DNA from: Verrucomicrobiales bacterium
Lineage (GTDB): Bacteria > Verrucomicrobiota > Verrucomicrobiia > Limisphaerales > J093
Assembly: GCA_015075445.1 (NCBI GenBank)
Contig: JABTUJ010000021.1
Location: forward strand, 62,001-126,000
Direction: 5' to 3'
DNA length: 64,000 nucleotides
The notes beneath the pieces were generated by a model. That model saw only the letters and a list, made by a program, of their open reading frames with translations. It made no database searches and was not told where the DNA came from. Shown one piece after another: positions 1 to 8,656 of this stretch (the stretch's first letter is position 1; every line of letters starts with the position of its first letter). Position numbers and translations under genes: made by a program.

Positions 1-111
1 GCCAAACGCTGACGCCACCGGCTCTTCCGCTCCCGCAGGTCCGCCCCACCGATCGTTTGGCCCTCGGTCGGATCCGCCCGGAACAGGTGAGATCTGCTCA
101 GAGAGGATCTG

Positions 112-719
112 GGGGAGCCGGGGATTCTCTCAGCCCCATCCCCGATGTTCGAAATCTGCGGAGGATTCAGCGGGCGGGGGGGTTCTCCGCCGATTACGAA
201 CATAGGGGATTACGGGGAGGCGGAGATTCCCTCGGCCCCATTCCCGATGTTCGAAATCTGCGGAGGATCCAGCGGGAGGGGAGTTTCTCCGCCGATTGCG
301 AACATAGGGGATTACGGGGAGGCGGAGATTCCCTCGGCCCCATTCCCGATGTTCGAAATCTGCGGAGGATCTAGGCGGGTTTTCCGCCGATTACGAACAT
401 AGGATTACGGGAGCCGGAGATTCCCTCGCCCCATTCCCGATGTTCGAAACGCATGGAGATCCAGGAAGGGTTTCTCCGATTGCGAACATAGGGGATTACG
501 GGAGCGAGATTCCCTCGGCCCCATTCCCGATGTTCGAAATCTGCGGAGGATTCAGCGGAGGAGTTTCTCCGCCGATCGCGAACATAGGGGATTGCGGGGA
601 GGCGGCGATTCCCTCGGCCCCATTCCCGATGTTCGAAATCTGCGGAGGATTCAGCGGGAGGGGAGTTTCTCCGCCGATTGCGAACATAGGGGATTACGGG
701 GAGGCGGAGATTCCCTCGG
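112..719. repeat. Tandem array of six ~100-bp dyad units
   Basis: Six copies of a unit recur with the core GATGTTCGAAATC starting near 144, 246, 348, 439, 529 and 628, so the period is 102, 102, 91, 90 and 99 bp. Each unit holds an inverted pair: ATGTTCGAAATCTGCGG on the left and, 25-30 bp on, CCGCCGATTGCGAACAT, which is its reverse complement with two mismatches. The outer flanks (CCCCATTCCCG and GGGGATTACGGGG) are also roughly complementary, so a unit is two ~50-bp half-sites head to head. Copies 3-5 carry short deletions. Open frames through the array are a by-product of a period near a multiple of three. It ends just where the degraded transposon begins. Confidence 0.9.
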
Positions 720-739
720 TGTGGCGTTACGCGCTAATC

Positions 740-1190
740 CGTGGATCGGATGGCAAGATCGTCCGTGCTCGAAGGCTCGTGGGTGGCAGGTTGAACCCGT
801 GGACCGCGGCACGCCTGGTCGACCCAGTTCCCTGAGCTGACGGAGTTGCCGCAGACAGCGCTGACGACGGCTTCTGGCCTCCCCGGCGACACGGGACCGA
901 GGGCGAGTGCCGGCTGGCTGGGCGGTCGGAGCGGGCGGAGCTGAACGCGGGCGATGTTCAGGTCCTCCTCGAAGTGATCGGGCTGGAGGAGGTTGAGACT
1001 TGAGCGCCGACGTTGCGGCGCTGGTGACGGATCTCGCGCTGAGATAGGTGATGACCTGCCGCAGGTCCTCAGGTGAAGCTGGCGCGGAGCAGTTGAACCA
1101 GTGACGCTCGCGGTCGAAACGCAGGGTGAGCGCCTTATCCGGTGAGCTGGCAGAGTGGTGGGCGGCCTGGATCGAACCAGGCCGCCGAGA
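740..1190 (-). pseudogene. Possible accessory gene remnant of the transposon
   Basis: Downstream of the ATPase, fragments in different minus-strand frames read like one short protein: a segment LTLRFDRERHWFNCSA near 1100, then LLQPDHFEEDLNIARVQ near 960. No single frame runs through, so if it was a gene it is broken. I do not recognise a function. Its place after the ATPase and in the same direction suggests it belonged to the element. Confidence 0.3.
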
Positions 1191-1197
1191 CCGGGGT

Positions 1198-2032
1198 TCA
1201 TGCGGTGGAGTTCTGCGGCGGGAGCGCTGGGGGAGCGCGCCCGGCACGCAGGGCACGGTTTGATCGCGCCTGACGCTCGGGCGTGATCCGTTGGGTGGGT
1301 GGCGGCCTGATCCAGGCGGCCCGCCAAGAGACAATAAGCTGCGGGGCACACTGCCACTGGCGCTGGCGAGCAGTCTGCGGCCGCGGGTTCCAGGCCCCGG
1401 GCCTCGCCGACGGCGTCGAGGCTGCGCAGGAGGTACTGCCCATATTCTGGTGGGCGTCCACACCGGCAGGGGGACGTGGCGGCCAGGCGGGAGTAGAGGG
1501 CGCTGATGCCGCAGCTTGAGGGTGCTCGAAGCAGATACTCGTCGCCCAGGAGGATCAGGGCGAAGCGTGGGCTGCGCGGGCAGGTTCGCCAGGAGGAGGC
1601 GGACTCCTCGAGGCTGGCGCTGCTCAGGTTCTGGGCTTCGTCGAGCAGGAGCACGGGGATGCGACGCTCCAGTTGGGCGAAGCTCCTCCAGGAACTGGAG
1701 GGTGCGCTCGGCGGAAGGAGACTGGTTTGCCCAGGCGGGTCGCCAGCGCGCTGAGGATGCCCGTGCCGCCTGGCTGCGGCCTGCGTGTCAGTGCACAGGG
1801 ATGGTAGAGGCGGGTCCAACTGGCGCAGCCAGCGTCCGCCAAGGCACTCTTGCCCACGCCGTTGGGGCCGGAGAGGAGCAGCACGAACGGAGCGCGGCGG
1901 TTGGGTCAGCGCGCTCCACGCGCTCTGGGTGGCGGGGTTCAGCCAACCTGGGCGCTGACCAGGCCGAAGGGCACGGCGGTGGCGCTCCAGCGTCGGGCCA
2001 GCAGGGTGAGGTCCGCGTCAGGTTCACGTCAT
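1198..2032 (-). pseudogene. ExeA/TniB-like AAA ATPase, transposition helper (frameshifted)
   Basis: A P-loop SGPNGVGKSALAD (around 1850) and a Walker B segment VLLLDEAQNLS (around 1640) are both readable, followed by a sensor-like stretch FALILLGDEYLLR and ALYSRLA. These are features of the ExeA/TniB/IstB ATPases that select targets for a DDE transposase. The pieces lie in at least three reading frames, so the gene is interrupted. It follows the transposase gene with almost no gap, as expected for an A-B transposition pair. Whether the breaks are biological decay or sequencing error cannot be told here, but they are dense. Confidence 0.65.
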
Positions 2033-2034
2033 TT

Positions 2035-3275
2035 TCAGGCGGCGTCTCCGGCGCGGGGTAAGCGGCTGTTGAGGTGATGGTCTCCGGCGAGCCAGACCAA
2101 AGCTCTGGCCGCGGTAATCGACGTAATTCGGCGAAGGTCCAGGGGTCGTAGCGGAGGCGCACTCAAGCCGCGCAGGGCGAGGTCCACCTCGTGAAGCTGG
2201 CTGGCCAGGCGCACGGTGCCGTCCTTGCGCACGGTGCGCAGCTCCTGGGCGTAGAAGAGTTGGTCCAGGTTGAGGTGGGGATCGAGCAAACGGAGGTGGG
2301 TGCTGCCGCGTTGGAACCGTTCCTGGGGACTCATGCCGATGCCCTCGTGGTGGCGGGGGTGATAGACCCTCTGGATCCAGTCGGCCAGACGGCCGTTGAG
2401 TTCCTCCAAGCGGGAGGCCGCCTGGCCGGGCAGACGCAAGGTGGCTTCGAAATCCTGCTGAAGGGTATGAAAGAATCTTTCGATTCTTCCCTTCGACCAG
2501 GCGTGGTAGGGCGGGGCGTGGAGCAGGCGGATGTTCAGGTTGGCGCAGATCACGCGGGTGTGGTCGTTGATGAAGGGACCGCCCTGGTCGGTGTAGAGCT
2601 TGCGGGGGAGGCCGCGCCGGCGGATCGCTTCCTTGAAGCTGTGGTGAAAGGCGCGCGTGTCCGCACGCGGGTAGTAGGCCGCGTGCGGGATGATCCGCGA
2701 GTGGTCGTCCAGGAGCGCACACAGATGGTGGCCAGTCTCGGGTGGGCAGGCGCAGAAGGGACCGGGGAGAAGTCCACCATCCAGAGTTCGTTGACCAGCG
2801 GGGCCTCGAAGGCCTTGTCGGCCGCCCAGACTCTGCCGGACCAGGGAGCGGCGGAACGCTGGCCCAGGTCGTGCCGTTGAGGGCGCGGTAGATGGCGCTC
2901 AAGGCCGGCAGGGTGGGGTCCGTTTCTAGAGCCGGTAGAGGACCCGACGGCGATGGCCGCGGTCCCGGACCTGGAGCGAGGATGAAGCGTTCCGGTCCGG
3001 GGTGAGCACGCGGGGGATCCCGCGATCGGAGCGGACTTTGGGATGGAGAGCGGCAAAGCCGCCGTGCTCGTAGGCGTACCACCAGTCTTCCAGGGTGCGG
3101 ACGGCGACCGGGGCGCTGGTGCCTTCCCCGGTGGGCCGCGTGGAGGACGAGGCGACCGTTTCCAGGGCAGGCGCAGCGGCACCGACTGCCGGAGCAGCTC
3201 CTGGAGCTTGCTGATGAGCGCATAACGGGCCAAGGCGACGGCCTCGGCCCCCGATTCGGGTGCATGGGTTTGCAT
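2035..3275 (-). pseudogene. DDE (rve-type) transposase, frameshifted
   Basis: The N-terminus begins MQTHAPESGAEAVALARY. After a frame change the catalytic core is readable: ELWMVDFSP (first Asp), LLDDHSR, YTDQGGPF (second Asp) and, in the last clean stretch 2035-2553, WSKGRIERFFHTL (catalytic Glu). The C-terminal part resembles the Mu/TniA beta-barrel region. Members of this family cut and join transposon ends and need a partner ATPase, which is the next gene. At least two frame changes separate N-terminus, core and C-terminus, so no functional product is expected from the sequence as given. Confidence 0.75.
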
Positions 3276-3375
3276 GGACGCGAGGGTGGACCGGCCTGGG
3301 CCGGCCCGAAACAGAACGGTTGTGTGGGACCGGTTACCGGCTCCCCGGTTCCGGACGGGCCACGGCCCAGCGCGC

Positions 3376-3894
3376 TCAGGCCGGCAGGCGCAAGCAGCGA
3401 TAATCCCCCAGGAGGGAGTGCTTGCCGCTCTGCGCCAGGAAGTGGAGGATCCCCAGCAGGCCAAAGGCGTCCTGGAGAATGCGGCCTCTGGTCTGGAAGC
3501 GAGCCCACGCCCGGTGCAGACACCCTGCCTCGAGCGCGCCAGGCGGCGGGTCGAGTCCGGAACCGATCCCCGCCTGGCTGTCCAGGAAGGCTTGCAGGCG
3601 CGCGACGCTGACGGGGCGGTAGGGCAGCCGCGTGACGGGCAGGATCGAAATCGTCAGCCCGCACTTGGGACAACGAAAGCGTTGGATCCGCTCCCGCTGG
3701 TCGCCGGCGGGGGCCGCGTACCGGAAGTAGCTCCCGTGGTTATGGACCGGGCCCGGGCAGTTCCTCGGGCAGGGCGGTCGCTCACCGGCAAAGCTGTCCG
3801 CACGTAGTTGAATGCCGCAGTGGAAAGCCCGATCCAGCCCGCCACCGCAATCCCAGAATGTGACCGGGACCACGGAATCTCCTCCACGACTCAA
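3376..3894 (-). CDS. DUF6431-type zinc-ribbon protein of the transposon
   Basis: A 172-residue reading frame that stays open. Two cysteine pairs, CPRNC and FRCPKCGLT, about 45 residues apart, form a likely zinc ribbon, and between them sits HNHGSYFRY. This pattern fits the DUF6431 family, often found beside DDE transposases. A role in binding the element's DNA is inference. The true start may lie inside, nearer the first cysteine pair, because the first 35 residues look non-conserved. It is first in the minus-strand order, upstream of the transposase. Confidence 0.55.
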   Translation of the reverse strand: MSRGGDSVVPVTFWDCGGGLDRAFHCGIQLRADSFAGERPPCPRNCPGPVHNHGSYFRYAAPAGDQRERIQRFRCPKCGLTISILPVTRLPYRPVSVARLQAFLDSQAGIGSGLDPPPGALEAGCLHRAWARFQTRGRILQDAFGLLGILHFLAQSGKHSLLGDYRCLRLPA

Positions 3895-3958
3895 TCCGTC
3901 GCCGTATCGTGAACTGCCCCACGAGGCACTCCGTTACGGAACAGCAATCCTCCCGTCC

Positions 3959-4477
3959 TCAGCCTTCCTCGGCCTTCCACTCGGCCAATCGCTCGCGCAG
4001 AAACCGGTGGAAAGCCGGGCGCTTCCGGGCAAACACGGGGAACGAATCCAGGACGTGCTGGAAGTCGGAAGCGGCCAAACCGTAGGCTTTGACCACCGAT
4101 TCTTCCGTTTCCCAAAGACTTTGGAACATTTCTTCACGCTCCGCGAGCGGGAGGCGTTCGACCCCCTTGCCGCTGAGTGTGGGCTGAACTTGAATCCGTT
4201 GGAGAGCGAGTGGCGGTGGGGAGGCTACCCGCGAAGTGTGGGTAAAGTCCACATGCGCCATCACCCTAAACCGGAGCGCGTAGTCGAAACAGAGAGAGTT
4301 CAGAACGGTGCAAGCCTGTCCGAGGGTGCAAACCCCGCTGCTCAGCACTGGGAGGCCGTCGTTAGCGCATGAGTTGTCAGGAAGAAGGATGGCGGCCATG
4401 CCGCAAGCGAGACGGTGCACCGGAAGTTGTAAAGACTCCGCTGGCTCACTGGACGGTCCTCTGGTCGATCGTACCAT
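3959..4477 (-). pseudogene. C-terminal remnant of an N6-adenine DNA methyltransferase (type IIG/PglX-like)
   Basis: The last ~130 residues look like the end of the large restriction-modification or BREX-type methyltransferases: CTVLNSLCFDYALR matches the usual LNS-x-x-FDY-x-x-R motif, followed by a proline-rich linker and a terminal helical part with VVKAYGLAASDFQHVLDSFP. The catalytic NPPY half is absent: the frame starts about 130 bp from the tRNA-Asp gene, leaving no room for it. I infer a truncated leftover of a defence gene beside a tRNA. Confidence in the family is moderate, because only the C-terminus is present. Confidence 0.55.
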
Positions 4478-4609
4478 GCGCCCGGGCCCAGGCCAGTGCG
4501 GCCTCCAGCAGGTGCCCGCGAGGGCAGTACCTCGCGAAAGGAGGTAGGAAATCTGGTAGGAAGAGAAAACCCAAAAGTTGTAAGCCCCTGCTTACACAAT
4601 GGATAGATT

Positions 4610-4686
4610 TGGCGGGAGCGGCGGGGCTCGAACCCGTAACCTCTGCCGTGACAGGGCAGCGCTCTAACCAATTGAGCTACGCCCCC
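4610..4686 (-). tRNA. tRNA-Asp (GTC)
   Basis: Minus-strand cloverleaf with acceptor GGGGGCG pairing CGCTCCC, anticodon stem CTGCC/GGCAG enclosing loop CTGTCAC (anticodon GTC), T-arm GTTCGAGC and an encoded CCA at 4610-4612. The 3' end points towards the methyltransferase remnant and transposon. Confidence 0.97.
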
Positions 4687-4841
4687 GCACAAGGCCGGTC
4701 AAAGTAGGAAACCACCGCCGACGAGTCAATGCCTTTTCCACTCGAAAAAAGCCTTGTCCGCCGGGTTTGGATCCGGCAGGGTTTGCGCCCCCTGCGACGG
4801 CGCGCGGGAGTGCCCGGGCAGGCGAACCAAGACACATCGAC

Positions 4842-5746
4842 GTGAGATTCTGGTGGTGCATTCGTGGGGCGCTGGTGCTGGCCTGCTGGGCCGGCGGACC
4901 AGCGGGAGCGCTGGCGGCGGGAGCCGACGGGGCGCACCACGGATTGCCCGAGGCCCCACCCACGATCTTCCACATCGGGCCGTTGCCGGTGACCAACTCG
5001 ATGCTGGTAACGTGGGTCGTAGCGCTGGGCCTGATCGCCTTCGCCCGCTACGCCACCCGGCGCATTCAGGACGTGCCCGAGGGAGCGCAGAACTTCTGGG
5101 AATGGCTGGTCGAGAGCCTGCATGACTTCCTGGAGGGCATCATCGGGCCGCATCTGGTCAAAAAGACCTTCTGGTTCTTCGCGACGGTCTTCATCTTCAT
5201 CCTGTTCGCCAACTACTTCGGCCTGATCCCCGGGGTGGGCACCATCGGCTGGGGAGTGCAGGGCGAGCACGGTTTCCGGGTGGTCGATCCGTGGCTGCGG
5301 GGCGCGAACGCGGATCTGAACATGACCTTTGCGATGGCGGCCATCTTCTTCCTGTGCTGGACGGTCTGGGCGCTGCAGGAGAACGGAGCGAAGGGTTTTG
5401 TGCTCCACATTTTCGGTCCGAAGGGCGACACGACCGGGGCGTTGAAGCTGCTGATGGTGATGGTGTTTGTGCTGGTGGGGTTGCTCGAGGTGGTCTCGAT
5501 CCTGTTCCGGCCGGTGTCCCTGAGCTTCCGTCTTACGGCAACATTTTTGCGGGTGAGAACATGCTCGAGTCCATGGCCGTGTTGGTGCCGTGGCTGGGCT
5601 GGCTGATTCCGATTCCGTTCTACTTCCTCGAGATTCTGGTGGGCCTGGTGCAGGCGCTGGTGTTCATGTTGCTGACGGCGGTGTTCACCCTGCTGATCTG
5701 CATGCACGACGAGGAAGGATCGCACGCGGGAGCCCACGGAACATGA
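4842..5746 (+). CDS. atpB: ATP synthase F0 subunit a (one frameshift)
   Basis: Membrane subunit a, which with the c-ring carries protons. The chosen GTG start at 4842 gives an N-terminal signal-like helix (VRFWWCIRGALVLACWAGG). The frame could also begin upstream at 4767. A helix with FANYFGLIPG follows, then the functional helix with SLSFRL. At about 5533 the frame breaks: in the next frame the protein resumes exactly where it should with GNIFAGENMLESMAVL and runs to a stop at 5746. One missing base in CTC-TAC explains it. Because the rest of the operon is intact, I read this as a sequence error. It is the first gene of the atp operon. Confidence 0.9.
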
Positions 5747-5809
5747 CCCTTTCGGCGGCCGGACCGTGCTTCGCGTGCGGGGGTCGCTGAGCAGCAGAAA
5801 GGAAGACGT

Positions 5810-6025
5810 ATGTGGATGCCTATGTTGGCGGAGATGACTGGCAACCTGCACATCGGCCTCGCTTGTTTGGGCGCGGCCCTCGGTGTGGGCTTCATCGGCA
5901 TGAAGGCTTCGGAGGCGGTCGGGCGCAACCCCGGCGCGGCCACGAAGATCCTGGTGCAGGCCATTCTCAGCACCGCCTTCGCTGAAGGGATTGTGTTCTT
6001 CGCCATCTTCTTGGCGGGGAAATAG
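5810..6025 (+). CDS. atpE: ATP synthase F0 subunit c
   Basis: A 71-residue hairpin of two membrane helices that forms the rotor ring. Helix 1 is rich in Gly/Ala (GAALGVGFIGMKA), the polar loop reads GRNPGAA, and helix 2 carries the ion-binding Glu in TAFAEGIVFF. There is no Gln in helix 1 and no Ser/Thr directly after the Glu, so the sodium-type site is missing and proton coupling is expected. A good ribosome site, AAAGGAAGA, lies just ahead of the ATG. Length is normal for the family. Confidence 0.97.
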   Translation: MWMPMLAEMTGNLHIGLACLGAALGVGFIGMKASEAVGRNPGAATKILVQAILSTAFAEGIVFFAIFLAGK

Positions 6026-6082
6026 ACGATTCCCGGCGCGGGACCGCGAGCCGGTTCCGCGCCTCTACTTTGCTTGACCGGT

Positions 6083-6627
6083 ATGGACCCGAATGCCCTC
6101 TTCGCCGCCAGCGGCTTGGCCGAGACCGCTCGCCAGACCGCGGACACTTTCGGCCTGAACTGGCCCCATTTTCTGGCCCAGTGCATCAGCTTCTCCCTGG
6201 TGGCCTTCATCCTCCACCGGTACGCCTACCGCCCCATCCTCCAGGTGCTCGAGGTGCGCCGGCAGCGGATCGCCGAAGGTCTCGCCAACGCCGAGAAGAT
6301 CAAGACCGAGCTCGCCCAGACCGAGGCGGCCCGCAAAGACTTGCTGGCCCGCGCCAACGAACAGGCGATCAAGCTGATCGAGGACGCCCGGGCCGCCGCC
6401 GCGCGCGTGCAGGAACTGGAGACGCAGAAAGCCATCGCCGCCGCCGAACAGATCATCGCCAAGGCCCGCGAGGCCGCGGCGGCGGATCACGCCCGGATGC
6501 TGGCCGAACTGCGCGCGAGGTCGGACGCCCGGTCGTCCAGACCACCGCCAAGGTCACCGGCAAGATCCTGACCCTCGAAGACCAGCAACGCCTGGCCGAA
6601 GAGACCCGCCAGCAGATCGCCGCCTGA
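6083..6627 (+). CDS. atpF: ATP synthase F0 subunit b (one frameshift)
   Basis: Peripheral-stalk subunit b: a single membrane helix (FLAQCISFSLVAFILH) followed by a long, highly charged alpha-helix that binds the F1 head through subunit delta. ATG at 6083 is preferred to the TTG at 6074. Near 6510 the frame changes: the first frame ends in a non-homologous tail, while the neighbouring frame supplies the usual end (VVQTTAKVTGKIL...EETRQQIAA) and the stop at 6627. A one-base slip would repair it. It sits between atpE and atpH. Confidence 0.88.
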
Positions 6628-6655
6628 GATCCGGTCGCACCCAGCCTTCGCCCCC

Positions 6656-7048
6656 ATGCGCACCGCCAAACAGTCCCGCCGCGACGCCAAGTCGCTGCTG
6701 CGCTCCTGCCAGGTCAACGGGTTGCTGGACGAGGCGCGGGCCCGCCAGGCCGTGCAGCAGGTGATCGACCGGAAACCGCGCGGTTACCTGCGGTTGCTCG
6801 CCTACTTCAAGCGCCTGGTCCAGTTGGAGATCGCCCGCCGCACCGCCCGCGTCGAATCCGCCATGGACCTCTCGCCAGAATGGCAGACGCGCCTCACCGG
6901 AAACCTGACCCATACTTACGGCCCCGGCCTGCGGATCACTTTCACCCGCAACGCGGCCTTGATCGGCGGCCTGCGCATCGCCGTGGGCAGCGACGTTTTC
7001 GACGGCAGTGTCCAGGGTCGCCTTGCCGTCCTGGCGAACCGTTTCTAG
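6656..7048 (+). CDS. atpH: ATP synthase F1 subunit delta (short form)
   Basis: Connects the stalk to F1. The C-terminal signature is clear: ALIGGLRIAVGSDVFDGSV-x-x-RL, the usual IGG...DGS pattern. At 130 residues it is about 45-50 residues shorter than most delta subunits (about 175-180), the loss being in the N-terminal helical domain that holds the alpha N-termini. No frame break is seen, and the start MRTAKQSRR lies 28 bases after the atpF stop, so the short form looks genuine. atpA follows after 40 bases. Confidence 0.88.
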   Translation: MRTAKQSRRDAKSLLRSCQVNGLLDEARARQAVQQVIDRKPRGYLRLLAYFKRLVQLEIARRTARVESAMDLSPEWQTRLTGNLTHTYGPGLRITFTRNAALIGGLRIAVGSDVFDGSVQGRLAVLANRF

Positions 7049-7088
7049 CCCTGAACCCATTCCCCTTTTTCCAGTCCCCGCGCCCCGT

Positions 7089-8621
7089 ATGAGCACCCTG
7101 TTGCAGGAAATCGAAGCCCAGATCAGCGGTCTTCAGACCCAGGTCAACCGCCAGAATGTCGGCGTCGTGCGCGAAATCAGCGACGGCGTGGCCCGCGTCG
7201 AGGGACTCACCGACGCCATGATGAACGAGATGCTCGATTTCGGCGGCGGCGTGATCGGGCTCGCACTCAACCTCGAGGAGACCGAGGTCGGCGCGATCAT
7301 CCTCGGCGATTACCTCTCCATCAAAGAGGGCCAGGAGGTGCGCACGACGGGCAAGCTCCTCCAGGTCCCGGTCGGGAAGGCAATGCTCGGCCGCGTGGTC
7401 AACACCCTCGGCGAGCCCATTGATGGCAAGGGCCCGATCCAGGCCGAGACGGTCTATCCGGTCGAGAAGATCGCCCCGGGCATCATCAAGCGCCGCTCCG
7501 TCAGCCAGCCTGTCCAGACCGGTATCATGGCGGTCGACGCGATGATCCCCATCGGACGCGGCCAGCGCGAGTTGATCATCGGCGATCGGTCCACGGGCAA
7601 GACCACGATTGGGATCGACACCATCATCAACAACGCGCGGATCAACCGGCAGGCGGAGGAGGCGGGCGATAAGAACCACCGGCCGCTCTACTCGATCTAC
7701 GTCGCCATCGGCCAGAAACAGTCGAACATCGCCAACACGCTCCACGTGTTGGAGGCCGCCGGGGCGCTGCCCTACACCATCGTGGTCGTGGCCGCCGCCT
7801 CGGACTCGGCCACCAACCAATACCTTGCGCCCTTCGCCGGCTGCGCCATGGGCGAGTGGTTCATGGACAACGGCATGGATGCCCTCATCATTTACGATGA
7901 CCTCTCGAAGCATGCCGTCGCCTACCGCCAGGTGTCCCTGATCCTCAAACGGCCTTCCGGTCGCGAAGCCTACCCCGGCGACGTCTTCTACCTGCACAGC
8001 CGGTTGCTCGAGCGCAGCGCCCGGCTCAGCGAAAACCACGGGAATGGCTCGCTCACCGCCCTCCCGATCATCGAGACCCAGATGGGCGACGTCTCGGCCT
8101 ACATCCCGACCAACGTCATCTCGATCACCGACGGTCAGATTTACCTCGAGACCGACTTGTTCTACCAAGGCGTGCGTCCTGCCATCTCGGTGGGTCTCTC
8201 GGTCTCCCGGGTCGGCTCCGCCGCCCAGATCAAGGCGATGAAACAGGTGGCCGGCCGCATCAAGGGCGATCTGGCCCAGTTCCGCGAAATGGCCGCCTTT
8301 GCCCAGTTCGGGTCTGACTTGGACGCCAAGACCCAGGCGCTGATCGAACGCGGCAAGCGCATCGTCGAGGTCTTCAAGCAACCCCAGTACAATCCCCTCC
8401 CCGTCGAGGTGCAGGTGGCCGTGCTCTACGCGGCCCAGAACAACTTCATGGACGACGTGCCGGTCGACCAGATCAAGGACTTCCAGACGCGGCTCACGGA
8501 TTTTCTGACCACCCGCCAGGCCAGCTTGATGACCCGGATCGCCCAGGAACGCGAGCTGAAGGACGAAACGAGCGCCGCCCTCAAGGCCGCCATCACCGAG
8601 TTCAAGCAGACCTACCGGTAG
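7089..8621 (+). CDS. atpA: ATP synthase F1 subunit alpha
   Basis: Non-catalytic nucleotide-binding subunit of F1, 510 residues, intact. P-loop GDRSTGKT at about 165-172 (most homologues have Q instead of the first S), and SVSRVGSAAQ later carries the arginine that reaches the catalytic site of beta. The start MSTLLQEIEAQI is chosen because alpha subunits begin with this helix; an upstream in-frame start at 7008 would overlap atpH. The next gene is the unrelated ORF6N protein rather than atpG. Confidence 0.98.
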   Translation: MSTLLQEIEAQISGLQTQVNRQNVGVVREISDGVARVEGLTDAMMNEMLDFGGGVIGLALNLEETEVGAIILGDYLSIKEGQEVRTTGKLLQVPVGKAMLGRVVNTLGEPIDGKGPIQAETVYPVEKIAPGIIKRRSVSQPVQTGIMAVDAMIPIGRGQRELIIGDRSTGKTTIGIDTIINNARINRQAEEAGDKNHRPLYSIYVAIGQKQSNIANTLHVLEAAGALPYTIVVVAAASDSATNQYLAPFAGCAMGEWFMDNGMDALIIYDDLSKHAVAYRQVSLILKRPSGREAYPGDVFYLHSRLLERSARLSENHGNGSLTALPIIETQMGDVSAYIPTNVISITDGQIYLETDLFYQGVRPAISVGLSVSRVGSAAQIKAMKQVAGRIKGDLAQFREMAAFAQFGSDLDAKTQALIERGKRIVEVFKQPQYNPLPVEVQVAVLYAAQNNFMDDVPVDQIKDFQTRLTDFLTTRQASLMTRIAQERELKDETSAALKAAITEFKQTYR

Positions 8622-8656
8622 CGACCCGGAGCCTTGGCGCCGCCTCGCCGCTTGTC

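Larger units (their letters stand above)
734..3894 (-). mobile_element. Degraded transposon: DUF6431 protein, DDE transposase, ExeA/TniB-like ATPase
   Basis: Three adjacent minus-strand genes make a typical transposition set: a zinc-ribbon DUF6431-type protein, an rve/DDE transposase with a Mu-type C-terminal part, and an AAA ATPase of the ExeA/TniB/IstB kind. A fourth weak reading frame follows. The transposase and ATPase are broken by several frame changes. I could not identify terminal inverted repeats or a target duplication, so the borders are those of the recognisable coding matter. The tandem dyad array at 112-719 touches the left side. Confidence 0.7.

Noticed and set aside
112..719. 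CRISPR array
   Set aside because: Units are ~100 bp and differ only by small deletions; there are no unique spacers and no cas genes.
57..835. Short proteins coded in the dyad array
   Set aside because: They arise from a repeat period near a multiple of three; several frames and both strands are equally open.
4342..4692. Protein frame across tRNA-Asp
   Set aside because: It is a read-through of the tRNA sequence (the GGVAQLVRAL type artefact).
4842..5746. atpB as a true pseudogene
   Set aside because: The rest of the operon is intact and one base restores the protein exactly.
5810..6025. Sodium-driven ATP synthase
   Set aside because: The c subunit lacks the helix-1 Gln and the Ser/Thr after the key Glu.
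6942..8381. Long open frame antisense to atpA
   Set aside because: Codon-bias shadow of a GC-rich gene; no homology and the sense strand is certain. The same holds for frames opposite atpD (9943-11613), speA and gltB (55230-57959).
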